20,409 nucleotides of DNA from an uncultured Prevotella sp. (GCA_934196725.1 CAKPWR010000050.1:1-20409), one strand, 5' to 3'; positions 1 to 7,214 are shown, counted from the stretch's first letter. Program-made: numbers and translations. The notes: a model not told the origin generated them from the letters alone.

Positions 1-960
1 AAATTAACATTAATATTAGCAGCAATGGTATTAACAGCAAGTCAGGCTTTTGGCCAGTGTGGTAAGTGTGGATACGAAGTGAAGGCAGAAAATGCCTACA
101 CTAACTATAACGTTCGTTATGCGAGCAATCCTATGGATGCCAAGCATTATACAACAGATCGCCTCCGCAGCGAGTTCGCTATTGAGAAGGTGTTCGCTCC
201 AGGCGAGGTGAACTGGACATACACCATGTTCGACCGTTTCCTCATCGGCGGTGCAGAGCCAACAACAGCTCCTTTGAAGTTGACTTCTATCGCTCCTCTC
301 TATACAGATAAGCCAAACGATCAGAAGAATCTGCTCGACAACCGTGAGTTGGGTATCATCAACATCGGTGGTGAGGGTACTGTTACCGTAGATGGCAAGA
401 AATATACTCTTGGTTTCCAGGAGGCTCTCTACGTAGGTCGTGGCGCTAAGAACATCGAGGTAAGCAGCAAGGACGCTGCTAAGCCAGCTAAGTTCTATAT
501 GAACAGTGCTTGTGCTCATCAGACATTCCCAACCAAGAAGGTTACTTTGAAGGATGCCAACAACATCAAGGCTGGTAGCTTGAAGGAGAGCAACGACCGC
601 GTTATCCATCAGTTGATTATTGATGGTGTGGCTGGTGTTCGTACTTGCCAATTGCAGATGGGTGTAACCGAGTTGAAGGAGGGTTCTGTATGGAATACCA
701 TGCCTGCTCATACTCATCTCCGTCGTATGGAGACATACCTTTATTATAATGTACCAGAGGGTCAGAAGATTCTCCATGTCATGGGTGAACCACAGGAGAC
801 ACGTCCAATCTGGTTGAACAACGAGCAGGCAGTTATTGCTCCTGAGTGGTCTATTCACTGCGCTGCAGGTACAAGCAACTATACCTTTATCTGGGGTATG
901 GCTGGTGAAAACCTTATCTACAACGATATGCAGGTAGTTAAAATCCCTACATTGGAATAA
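1..960 (+). CDS. kduI: 5-dehydro-4-deoxy-D-glucuronate isomerase, secreted form, 5' partial
   Basis: KduI converts 5-keto-4-deoxyuronate to 3-deoxy-D-glycero-2,5-hexodiulosonate, a step in pectin and other uronate breakdown. The match to E. coli KduI is clear over the whole length: the blocks [28 protein letters not shown] and WSIH are present. The four zinc ligands are visible as H229, H231, E236 and H278, counted from the ATG at base 25. The frame is open through base 1, and the codons before that ATG encode a hydrophobic run ([18 protein letters not shown]) that looks like the end of a signal peptide, with a plausible cut before QCGKCG. Similarity to cytoplasmic KduI starts only about 28 residues after the ATG, so the true start probably lies left of the window. 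It is followed by a hexuronate transporter gene on the same strand. Family identity is near certain; periplasmic location is inferred. Confidence 0.93.
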   Translation, partial: KLTLILAAMVLTASQAFGQCGKCGYEVKAENAYTNYNVRYASNPMDAKHYTTDRLRSEFAIEKVFAPGEVNWTYTMFDRFLIGGAEPTTAPLKLTSIAPLYTDKPNDQKNLLDNRELGIINIGGEGTVTVDGKKYTLGFQEALYVGRGAKNIEVSSKDAAKPAKFYMNSACAHQTFPTKKVTLKDANNIKAGSLKESNDRVIHQLIIDGVAGVRTCQLQMGVTELKEGSVWNTMPAHTHLRRMETYLYYNVPEGQKILHVMGEPQETRPIWLNNEQAVIAPEWSIHCAAGTSNYTFIWGMAGENLIYNDMQVVKIPTLE

Positions 961-976
961 TAGAGTGAAAAATAAA

Positions 977-1012
977 GGCAACCTGGCTTGATGACACAAG
1001 CCAGGCTTTGCC
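977..1012 (+). other. stem-loop between kduI and exuT-like gene
   Basis: An 8-bp perfect stem (CCTGGCTT 982-989 with AAGCCAGG 998-1005, 8-nt loop) is extended by GGCAA/TTGCC across a 2-nt bulge. No T-tract follows, so it is not a classical terminator. Its place between two genes of one pathway suggests an RNA stability or processing element, or a weak attenuator that sets the ratio of the two products. Confidence 0.55.
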
Positions 1013-1067
1013 GTCTAATAACTGAAATAAATAATAAGTATAATATAACGCTTAAAAACTTAGACAA

Positions 1068-2534
1068 ATGAGTCCTATTTCAACGAGTAAAATGTCCAAC
1101 TTCCGTTGGGTTATCTGTGCGTTGCTTTTCATTGCTACCACAGTCAATTACATGGACCGTCAGGTTCTGTCATTAACATGGAAAGACTTCATCGCTCCAG
1201 AATTCCACTGGACAGATGATCACTATGGTACGATTACCGGTCTTTTCTCTATCTTCTATGCCATCGCTAACCTCTTTGCTGGTAAGTTTGTAGACTGGAT
1301 GGGTACCAAGAAGGGTTATCTTATCGCCATCTTTGTATGGTCTACTGGTGCTGTTATGCACGCTGGTTGTGGTTGGGTAGCTATGCAGATGGAGGGTTAC
1401 GATTCTATCGAAGCTCTTCGCATGGTACAGGCTGGTAGTGATGCAGCCGTTGCCATCGCTACTATCAGTGTATGGTTGTTCCTTTCTTGCCGTTTAATCC
1501 TTGCAGTGGGTGAGGCAGGAAACTTCCCTGCTGCTATCAAGGTAACAGCAGAGTACTTCCCAAAGAAGGACCGTGCGTTTTCTACAGCCATCTTCAATAG
1601 TGGTGCTTCTGTAGGTGCCTTGGCTGCTCCTGCTACTATTCCTTTGTTGGCTCGCAGCATGGGATGGGAGTGGGCTTTCATCATCATCGGTGTGCTCGGT
1701 TATGTATGGATGGGTCTCTGGATGTGGCTTTATGAGAAGCCATCTCTGAGCAAGCATGTAAACAAGGCTGAGCTTACTTACATTGAACAGGATGAAGATC
1801 TTGATAAAGTTGAGGCTGAGAAAGCTGAGGCTACAGAGGCAGCTGAGGAGAAGACTATCGGCTTCCTCAAGTGTTTTAGCTATCGTCAGACCTGGTCATT
1901 CATCGTTGGTAAGTTGATGACTGATGGTGTTTGGTGGTTCTTCCTCTTCTGGGCTCCAGCTTACTTCTCTGATCAGTATGGTTACTCTTCAGACTCAGGT
2001 ATGGGTATTGCTCTCATCTTCACTCTCTATGCGATTGTAACCGTATTGAGTATTGGTGGTGGTTATTTGCCAACTTACTTTGTTGACAAGAAGGGTATGA
2101 ATCCATATATCGGTAGAATGCGTGCGATGTTGATCTTCGCTTGCTTCCCATTGCTCGGTCTGATAGCTCAGCCTATGGGTGAGTACAGTGCATGGTGGCC
2201 AGCTATCATCATCGGTTTGCTCGGTGCAGGTCATCAGGCTTGGTCAGCTAACCTTTATTCTACCATTGGTGATATGTTCCCTAAGTCAACTGTTGCTACT
2301 ATTACAGGTATTGGTGCAATGGCTGGTGGTATTGGTTCATTCCTTATCAACAAGGGTTCTGGTATGCTCTTTACCTACGCAGAGGGTCAGGGTTCTGCCT
2401 TCAGCTTCATGGGATTTGATGGCAAGCCAGGTGCTTACATGATCGTATTCTGCATCTGTAGTGTTGCTTATCTCGTAGGTTGGTGCATCATGAAGGCATT
2501 GGTACCAAAGTACAAGCCAATTGTGGTTGAATAA
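1068..2534 (+). CDS. MFS transporter, hexuronate (ExuT-like, anion:cation symporter family)
   Basis: This is a 488-residue inner-membrane carrier of the major facilitator superfamily, probably a proton symporter for hexuronates or related sugar acids. The first helix carries VNYMDRQVLS and the loop after helix 2 carries GKFVDWMGTKKG, both typical of the family. GEAGNFPAAIKVTAEYFPKK followed by FNSGASVGALAAP matches the hallmark of ExuT and related anion:cation symporters. A charged central loop (around residues 232-262, rich in D, E, K and A) separates the two six-helix halves. A second in-frame ATG at 1092 (MSNFRW) is an alternative start. It lies 107 bp after kduI with no convincing promoter box between, so co-transcription is likely, and its cargo would then be uronate breakdown products. 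Exact substrate is unknown; glucarate or galactonate carriers of the same family are alternatives. Confidence 0.88.
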   Translation: MSPISTSKMSNFRWVICALLFIATTVNYMDRQVLSLTWKDFIAPEFHWTDDHYGTITGLFSIFYAIANLFAGKFVDWMGTKKGYLIAIFVWSTGAVMHAGCGWVAMQMEGYDSIEALRMVQAGSDAAVAIATISVWLFLSCRLILAVGEAGNFPAAIKVTAEYFPKKDRAFSTAIFNSGASVGALAAPATIPLLARSMGWEWAFIIIGVLGYVWMGLWMWLYEKPSLSKHVNKAELTYIEQDEDLDKVEAEKAEATEAAEEKTIGFLKCFSYRQTWSFIVGKLMTDGVWWFFLFWAPAYFSDQYGYSSDSGMGIALIFTLYAIVTVLSIGGGYLPTYFVDKKGMNPYIGRMRAMLIFACFPLLGLIAQPMGEYSAWWPAIIIGLLGAGHQAWSANLYSTIGDMFPKSTVATITGIGAMAGGIGSFLINKGSGMLFTYAEGQGSAFSFMGFDGKPGAYMIVFCICSVAYLVGWCIMKALVPKYKPIVVE

Positions 2535-2553
2535 TGAAAAGGTAAAAAAGGCC

Positions 2554-2661
2554 TTTAAAGGTAAAAAAGTAAAAAGGTAAAAAGGTAAAAAGGGCACCTC
2601 GCAGGCTAACATTCCGCTAGGCTTTTTTACCTTTTTACCTTTTTACTTTTTTACCTTTAAA
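2554..2661. terminator. long A/T-rich inverted repeat, bidirectional terminator
   Basis: The left arm (2554-2592) and right arm (2622-2661) are reverse complements over about 39 bp, apart from one extra T, around a 29-nt centre. Each arm is built from units of the type GGTAAAAA, so it is both a microsatellite and an inverted repeat. It lies between two convergent genes, and the right arm includes the stop codon of the nitroreductase gene. On either strand the transcript would form a very long hairpin ending in U-rich sequence. Confidence 0.75.
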
Positions 2662-3394
2662 TAAATCCTTGCTGTTTCAAGGCATCCAGGAATCCTTCAC
2701 TCATCGCCTCACAGTCTTTCTTGGTGTAACGGATGTCTGTGAAAACCTGTGCGAGAGTCTCTACATTGTTGATGCGGACAAATTCCTTGTTCTCTTCCAG
2801 GGATTCCTTTTCTGCATAGAAATCATCTATTTTTTCTGGAGTATAATCTTCAAAGGTTTCATTGTGAACGATGCTGCGTAATGGCAGACGGTCGGTCTGG
2901 GCTGGTTGTTCATCTGGCCAACCGATGGTTAATGTAGCTACCGGCATCACGAGTTTAGGAAGCTTCAATGTATCAATAATCATCTTTGGCATATAGACCG
3001 TTGTTCCCAAAAAGCAAGTGCCGAGTCCTGCCTCTTCTGCCAGATTGGTAAAAGTCTGGGTGAAGAGAAGAGCATCTGTAGCTGCATTCATGAAAGAGAG
3101 AATGTTGTCATAGCCAGGAGTTCCCTTGCGGTTCTCTGCCCATAGGGTGGTGCGACGATAATCGGCACAGATGGTGAGTACGACAGGGGCACCAGTCACC
3201 ATTGGCTGGTTGAAATGAGCTGGTGCCAATGCCTTCTTGCCTTCCTCACTGCGGGTAACGACAACGCTGTAAAGCTGAAGATTACCCATTGTAGGGGTAC
3301 GCATTGCCTCTTCCAGCAATTGATTCAGAAGTTCGTCTGAAACTTCCTTCGTTGAATATTTTCTAATGCTTGTTCTGTTCTTGATTGATGTCAT
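2657..3394 (-). CDS. nitroreductase family protein (NfsA/FRP-like FMN oxidoreductase)
   Basis: A 245-residue cytoplasmic flavoprotein of the nitroreductase family, which reduces nitro compounds, quinones or flavins with NAD(P)H. The N-terminal block NRTSIRKYSTKEVSDELL followed by EEAMRTPTMGNLQLYSVVV is the usual FMN-binding start of the family. EEAGLGTCFLGT and LPKLVMPVATLTIGWPDE form the second conserved region near residues 121-160, and the C-terminal tail (from about 190) is longer than in minimal NfsB-type enzymes and closer to the NfsA/FRP group. It is a single-gene unit convergent with the transporter gene. The ATG at 3394 is followed directly by the conserved start of the family. The physiological substrate cannot be read from sequence. 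Confidence 0.88.
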   Translation of the reverse strand: MTSIKNRTSIRKYSTKEVSDELLNQLLEEAMRTPTMGNLQLYSVVVTRSEEGKKALAPAHFNQPMVTGAPVVLTICADYRRTTLWAENRKGTPGYDNILSFMNAATDALLFTQTFTNLAEEAGLGTCFLGTTVYMPKMIIDTLKLPKLVMPVATLTIGWPDEQPAQTDRLPLRSIVHNETFEDYTPEKIDDFYAEKESLEENKEFVRINNVETLAQVFTDIRYTKKDCEAMSEGFLDALKQQGFI

Positions 3395-3404
3395 AACTTT
3401 CCTG

Positions 3405-3448
3405 TTTATGTTATTATACCTTAATTATATTTATGTTATTATACCTTA
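3405..3448. repeat. 19-bp direct repeat in nitroreductase leader
   Basis: TTTATGTTATTATACCTTA occurs at 3405-3423 and again, identical, at 3430-3448, a spacing of 25 bp. It lies between the likely promoter (3493-3500) and the start codon at 3394, so it would be inside the 5' untranslated leader. It could be a pair of operator sites for a repressor, a duplicated promoter element, or a recent tandem duplication. Confidence 0.75.
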
Positions 3449-3492
3449 TAATATAAAGTAACTCTGTGTTGTTTTAGAGCCCTATTTTGATG

Positions 3493-3500
3493 CAAAGTTA
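3493..3500 (-). promoter_or_regulatory. -7 box for the nitroreductase gene
   Basis: The minus strand reads TAACTTTG followed by C, an exact match to the Bacteroidetes -7 consensus TAnnTTTG. No good TTTG -33 box is seen 19-21 bp upstream, so the promoter may need an activator. It would give a leader of roughly 90 nt. Confidence 0.5.
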
Positions 3501-3585
3501 GTGAAAGTTTTCCTAAATGGCACATATCTTTTATATTTTTAGTGAAATATATGGTAAAACGTTTCATATTTTAGAAATAAAATCT

Positions 3586-3593
3586 TAATTTTG
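3586..3593 (+). promoter_or_regulatory. -7 box for the RNR-like domain gene
   Basis: TAATTTTG matches TAnnTTTG. A TTTC at 3562-3565, 20 bp upstream, is one base from the -33 consensus TTTG. The start codon is at 3620, giving a leader of about 20 nt. Confidence 0.55.
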
Positions 3594-3619
3594 CACCATA
3601 ATATTAAACGTTTGATAGA

Positions 3620-4288
3620 ATGAATAAAGAAAATATGACTTTTGAAGAGGCTACTAAGGTCTTGTTGGATGAGTTGAAAACCAATTTAGCTGCTCTTCAT
3701 AAACAATATGAAGTACGTCCGGCAGACTGGAGTAAGATGCATGATCAGCTGCTGAAAGTAGTTTCCGAGGAAACCCAGATTCCTTATGCACCAGAAGAGG
3801 TTGTAGAGGTGCGTCCAAGAGAATTGGAATGTGATGTCGTAAGGTATCAGAATAATAAGGAAAAGTGGGTGGCTCTTGTTGGATTGCTCCATGGACATCC
3901 TTACGAAATCTTTACTGGTTTACAGGATGAGGATGAAGGAATCATGCTGCCTAAGTCGGTTACTAAGGGTAAAATAGTAAAGACCGTTCTTGAGGATGGT
4001 GTGAAGCGTTATGACTTCCAGTTTGTCAACAAGCGTGGTTACAAGATGATTATTGAAGGTCTTAGCGAGAAGTTCAACCCGGAATACTGGAATTACGCCA
4101 AGTTGATTTCCGGTGTGCTGCGTTATCGTATGCCTATTGAGCATGTTATCAAGCTCGTAAACCAGCTTCAGCTTACCTCAGATAGCATCAATACCTGGAA
4201 GAAGGGTGTTGAGAAAGCCCTCAAGAGATACCTCAATGATGGAAGTGCCTTTGACAAGGGTGACGATGACATGGAGGAAGAGGCTTAA
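3620..4288 (+). CDS. stand-alone protein resembling the C-terminal domain of B12-dependent (class II) ribonucleotide reductase
   Basis: A 222-residue soluble, acidic-tailed protein with no signal peptide or membrane segment. The stretch from about residue 65 to 205 (for example VRYQNNKEKWVALVGLL, HPYEIFTGLQ, YDFQFVNKRGYK, EGLSEKFNPEYWNYAKLISG and LRYRMPIEHVIK) resembles the C-terminal domain that follows the barrel in Bacteroidetes adenosylcobalamin-dependent ribonucleotide reductases. The catalytic barrel with its active-site cysteines and radical machinery is absent, so this protein cannot itself reduce ribonucleotides. The N-terminal 60 residues look helical. It might be a regulatory or assembly subunit, or a repurposed domain. 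It is followed after 47 bp by folB on the same strand. Family recognition is from memory of the domain, not from a search. Confidence 0.6.
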   Translation: MNKENMTFEEATKVLLDELKTNLAALHKQYEVRPADWSKMHDQLLKVVSEETQIPYAPEEVVEVRPRELECDVVRYQNNKEKWVALVGLLHGHPYEIFTGLQDEDEGIMLPKSVTKGKIVKTVLEDGVKRYDFQFVNKRGYKMIIEGLSEKFNPEYWNYAKLISGVLRYRMPIEHVIKLVNQLQLTSDSINTWKKGVEKALKRYLNDGSAFDKGDDDMEEEA

Positions 4289-4335
4289 TACTGGGGATTA
4301 TTGAATCAGAAGACTAAACTATTTATGAATTAACT

Positions 4336-4713
4336 ATGCTTGTTAGTAGTAGAATTTATTTGAAGAATGTTCGTTTCCATGCTTTTCATGGTGTGTTGCA
4401 GCAGGAGAGAACTGTCGGCAATGACTATGTTGTGAATCTGACTGTAGATTATGATTTCACTGGTGCCATGGAAACGGATGAGTTGTCTGCTACCATCAAT
4501 TATGCAGAATTGTATGAAATCATCAAAGAGGAGATGGCTATACCAAGTAAACTGCTGGAACATGTAGCGGGAAGAATCGGTAAAAGACTCTTTTCAGAAT
4601 ATTCTGCTATTTGTCAAATACAACTGTCCATTACTAAAGTGAATCCTCCTTTTGGAGCTGATTGCGACGGTGCAGGAGTTGAAGTTGTATTAACAAATGA
4701 TAAAACTTTATAG
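4336..4713 (+). CDS. folB: dihydroneopterin aldolase
   Basis: FolB cleaves 7,8-dihydroneopterin to 6-hydroxymethyl-7,8-dihydropterin and glycolaldehyde in folate synthesis, acting as a cytoplasmic oligomer. At 125 residues it has the usual length. The signature RFHAFHGVLQQER gives the catalytic E24, INYAELY gives Y56, LLEHVAGRI gives E75 and ITKVNPPF gives the catalytic K101; these line up one or two residues from E22, Y54, E74 and K100 of the S. aureus enzyme. It follows the RNR-like domain gene by 47 bp with no clear promoter between, so the two are probably transcribed together. Other folate genes are not seen nearby. Confidence 0.95.
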   Translation: MLVSSRIYLKNVRFHAFHGVLQQERTVGNDYVVNLTVDYDFTGAMETDELSATINYAELYEIIKEEMAIPSKLLEHVAGRIGKRLFSEYSAICQIQLSITKVNPPFGADCDGAGVEVVLTNDKTL

Positions 4714-4742
4714 TTTATTTAGGTTTTCTGATAATAAAATAG

Positions 4743-4750
4743 TAATTTTG
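4743..4750 (+). promoter_or_regulatory. -7 box for amidase-MCE operon
   Basis: TAATTTTG followed by C fits TAnnTTTG. TTTA at 4718-4721, 21 bp upstream, is a one-mismatch -33 box. The start codon at 4768 would leave only about 10 nt of leader. Confidence 0.55.
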
Positions 4751-4767
4751 CAAAGTCATCAGAAAGT

Positions 4768-6003
4768 ATGTATAAAAAAATAACACTGATATGGGTGGTA
4801 TTGTGGATGTTGGCATTGACTTCGTTCGCTGCCAATAGAAACTTTACACTTGTGATAGATGCAGGACATGGCGGTCATGATGCGGGTGCGCGTGGTACTA
4901 TTTCCATGGAAAAGAACATCAACCTGGCTGTGGCGTTACAATTCGGCAAATATGTCGAGAAATATATGCCAGAGGTAAGAGTGATTTATACGCGTAAGAC
5001 GGATAAGTTTGTCTCTTTGATAGAACGTGCCAATATCGCCAATCGTGCCAATGCTGACCTTTTCATCTCTGTGCATACCAATGCTTTGCCTGCAGGTAAG
5101 ATAGCACGTGGATTTGAAACCTATACGCTCGGTATGCACCGTGCCAAGGATAATCTTGATGTGGCTATGCGAGAGAACTCTGTAATTTCGATGGAGAAGG
5201 ACTATAAGCAGGCTTATCAGGGATTCGACCCGAAATCTTCGGAGAGTTATATCATCTTCGAATTCATACAGGGCAAGAATATGGAGCGCAGTGTAGAATT
5301 GGCAAGAATGATACAGCGTAAGGTTTGCGATAATGCCAATCGTCCAGACAAGGGAGTTCATCAGGCTGGTTTCCTGGTGTTGCGTGAAACGTCTATGCCT
5401 AGTTGCTTGATTGAGTTGGGATTCATCACAACACCTGATGAGGAAAGAATTCTCAATAATTCTGATCGTGTTAATGATATCGCGAGAGCTATTTATGATG
5501 GTTTTGCTCAATATCGAAATAAATACGATAAGAGGGTCACAGTACCTTATCGCCCATTACAGACTGGTGATGTAGAGCAATTGAAGGAGGAAGAACCTCA
5601 AACTCTGGATGAACCTAAGAAGAATACAGATGTTCAGAAGAGAAGCGAACCTCAGAAGAATGTTGGAGTTCAGAAAAAAAGCGACCCTCGGAAGAGAAAC
5701 GAAGTTCAGAAAAAGTCTGAACCCAAGGATGCTCCTGTTTTCAAGCTTCAGATCTTTGTAGGTGATCGTATCCTTCGCAAGGGAGATGCTCACTTCAAGG
5801 GAGAGACTGATTATGAGTTTTTCCGGGAAGGTAATCTGGTGAAGTATACCATGGGTTCTTCTACCAATTATAATGAGGTATATCGTTTGCGTAAGAGTTT
5901 GCAGGAAAAATTCCCTGAGGCTTTCATCATTGCTTTCAAAAATGGACAGAAGTATGATGTAAATCAGGCGATACGTGAATTTAAGCAGAATAAAAATAAA
6001 TAA
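4768..6003 (+). CDS. N-acetylmuramoyl-L-alanine amidase (Amidase_3) with repeat linker and SPOR-like C-terminus
   Basis: A secreted zinc amidase that cuts the bond between muramic acid and the peptide stem of peptidoglycan. A signal peptide (about residues 1-22, ending SFAA) leads into the catalytic domain (about 26-250). The zinc ligands and catalytic glutamate are visible as H34 (DAGHGGHD), E48 (MEKNINLA), H103 (SVHTNA) and E216 (CLIELGFI). Residues 282-317 hold three tandem 12-residue repeats rich in K, Q, E and P, which act as a charged linker. The last 85 residues (FKLQIFVGDR to the end) look like a SPOR-type peptidoglycan-binding domain (QIFVG, YNEVYRLRKSLQEKFPEAFIIAF). It is followed after 2 bp by the MCE gene, so the two are clearly one operon linking cell-wall cutting and envelope lipid transport. 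Confidence 0.92.
   Translation: MYKKITLIWVVLWMLALTSFAANRNFTLVIDAGHGGHDAGARGTISMEKNINLAVALQFGKYVEKYMPEVRVIYTRKTDKFVSLIERANIANRANADLFISVHTNALPAGKIARGFETYTLGMHRAKDNLDVAMRENSVISMEKDYKQAYQGFDPKSSESYIIFEFIQGKNMERSVELARMIQRKVCDNANRPDKGVHQAGFLVLRETSMPSCLIELGFITTPDEERILNNSDRVNDIARAIYDGFAQYRNKYDKRVTVPYRPLQTGDVEQLKEEEPQTLDEPKKNTDVQKRSEPQKNVGVQKKSDPRKRNEVQKKSEPKDAPVFKLQIFVGDRILRKGDAHFKGETDYEFFREGNLVKYTMGSSTNYNEVYRLRKSLQEKFPEAFIIAFKNGQKYDVNQAIREFKQNKNK
5611..5718 (+). repeat. three 36-bp tandem repeats in amidase linker
   Basis: The repeats encode EPKKNTDVQKRS, EPQKNVGVQKKS and DPRKRNEVQKKS, followed by a fourth partial unit EPK. The DNA units are diverged but in register, and a length change in steps of 36 bp would keep the frame. 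Confidence 0.85.
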
Positions 6004-6005
6004 GA

Positions 6006-6905
6006 ATGAAACTGACAAAGGAAATAAAGATAGCGCTGGTTGCTATTGTAGGTATTTTGATTATGTATTTCGGAATTAACTTTCTGAAAGGCATCAATCT
6101 GTTTTCTACCAACAACGCCTATTATATGACGTTTGACAACATCCAGGGATTGGGTGCTTCTACGCCTATCTATGCGGATGGTTACAAGGTGGGTACTGTG
6201 GATGCCATCAGCTACGACTACAAGGAAAACGGACCTATCAGAGTAACGGCTGATATTATCAAGGATCTGAGAATTCCAGCTGGCAGTAAGGCTGAGATTT
6301 CTAAAGATATGATGGGCAACCTTCAGGTGAACCTGCTCCTGGCTAATAATCCACGTGAGCGTATAGAACCGGGTGGAACCATTCCAGGCTCCATCAATGC
6401 AGGCATCGTGGGAAAGGCAGAACAGCTAGTTCCTGTTATGGAAAAGATGTTGCCTAAGCTCGATTCTATCTTGACCAGCGTGAATGCTCTCCTGGCAGAT
6501 CCTGCTTTGGCGGCTACACTTCATAACGCTGAGACCATTACCAGCAACTTGACGGTTTCTACCCGTGAGTTGAATACCTTGATGGCTGGTTTGAACAAGC
6601 AGGTGCCTGGTATGATTGGTAAGGCGAATGGCGTGCTTGATAATACCAATAAATTGACAGCCAATTTGGCTGCATTAGATGTACAGGGGACATTGAACAA
6701 GGTGAATGCTACCTTGGAAAATGCGCAGCAGTTTACTGAGAAGCTGAATAGCAATAAGGGAACTCTCGGTTTGTTGATGAATGATACTCAACTCTATGAG
6801 AATTTGAACTCAACCATGAGTCATGCTGATTCATTGATGATAGATTTGAAGGCGCATCCTAAGCGCTATGTGCATTTCTCAATATTTGGAAAAAAAGATA
6901 AGTAA
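6006..6905 (+). CDS. MCE/MlaD family lipid-transport protein
   Basis: A 299-residue, membrane-anchored periplasmic protein of the MCE (mammalian cell entry) family, the substrate-binding part of ABC systems that move phospholipids between the membranes. A short positive N-terminus (MKLTKEIK) precedes one transmembrane segment (about residues 9-27). The MCE domain follows (about 36-120: YYMTFDNIQGLGASTPIYADGYKVGTV, then IPAGSKAEISKDMMGNLQVNL). The C-terminal half is a helical, probably coiled-coil region rich in N, L and T that would form the oligomeric barrel or needle. Permease (MlaE) and ATPase (MlaF) genes are not in the window. The 2-bp gap to the amidase gene shows tight co-transcription. 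Confidence 0.9.
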   Translation: MKLTKEIKIALVAIVGILIMYFGINFLKGINLFSTNNAYYMTFDNIQGLGASTPIYADGYKVGTVDAISYDYKENGPIRVTADIIKDLRIPAGSKAEISKDMMGNLQVNLLLANNPRERIEPGGTIPGSINAGIVGKAEQLVPVMEKMLPKLDSILTSVNALLADPALAATLHNAETITSNLTVSTRELNTLMAGLNKQVPGMIGKANGVLDNTNKLTANLAALDVQGTLNKVNATLENAQQFTEKLNSNKGTLGLLMNDTQLYENLNSTMSHADSLMIDLKAHPKRYVHFSIFGKKDK

Positions 6906-6948
6906 ACTTGATTTTGCTTATATAAATATTATCTAAATAATAAGATAG

Positions 6949-7023
6949 ATGTTTCACGCCCCGGGATAACTGCCAAACTGTTTGTTGGTTAGCTATTTCG
7001 GGGTTGTTACATAAATGTTTCAC
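6949..7023. repeat. hairpin flanked by ATGTTTCAC direct repeats
   Basis: ATGTTTCAC occurs at 6949-6957 and 7015-7023 in the same direction, 66 bp apart. Between them is a long imperfect hairpin (6959-7003): CCCCG/CGGGG, then GGATA/TATTT with two G-T pairs, an A-C mismatch, CTG/TTAG with a bulge, then CCAA/TTGG closing an 8-nt loop (6977-6984). No T-tract follows it. It lies just after the MCE gene and before the DnaA boxes, so it could end the upstream transcript, be a structured RNA, or belong to the origin region. Confidence 0.6.
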
Positions 7024-7041
7024 TGCAAGAATATGAATGAT

Positions 7042-7109
7042 TGTGGATAACTTTGTAAGATGCAGAATATCAGTTGGTTATACATAATATATTAAAATTA
7101 ATTAAATAA
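7042..7109. other. candidate oriC: DnaA boxes and AT-rich block upstream of dnaA
   Basis: TGTGGATAA at 7042-7050 is a perfect DnaA box (TTATCCACA on the minus strand). TTATACATA at 7078-7086 differs at one place from the relaxed box TTATNCACA. The run 7081-7109 consists of A and T with a single C, and would serve as an unwinding element. It lies directly upstream of dnaA, a frequent origin position. Only one box is perfect, so this is a candidate only. Confidence 0.4.
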
Positions 7110-7137
7110 GGAGATTTGCTGTTCTCCGATTTTTTTT
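7110..7137 (+). terminator. terminator-like stem-loop overlapping the dnaA promoter
   Basis: GGAGA (7110-7114) pairs with TCTCC (7123-7127) around an 8-nt loop and is followed by eight Ts (7130-7137), a minimal intrinsic terminator. Its loop contains the -33 TTTG of the dnaA promoter. It would stop upstream read-through into dnaA. Confidence 0.5.
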
Positions 7138-7146
7138 ATAATTTTG
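7115..7146 (+). promoter_or_regulatory. dnaA promoter
   Basis: TTTG at 7115-7118 and TAATTTTG at 7139-7146, 20 bp apart, form a full match to the Bacteroidetes consensus TTTG-N19-21-TAnnTTTG. The leader before the ATG at 7215 would be about 60 nt. The perfect DnaA box is 65 bp upstream of the -33 box, so autoregulation by DnaA is possible. Confidence 0.75.
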
Positions 7147-7214
7147 CAACTGATTTCGCATCTTTAGTGGTGTGAGTACAATCAAAATCTAAAATAAATT
7201 AATATAGAAGAGTA

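Noticed and set aside
31..999. 322-codon open frame on the minus strand opposite kduI
   Set aside because: The plus frame is a clear KduI with all zinc ligands; the minus translation has no recognisable domain and is an effect of codon use.
2554..2661. CRISPR-like repeats
   Set aside because: The units are short, have no spacers of even length and form one palindrome; no cas genes are near.
6950..7023. ParB parS site
   Set aside because: Both TGTTTCAC words are half-sites without the inverted partner GTGAAACA.
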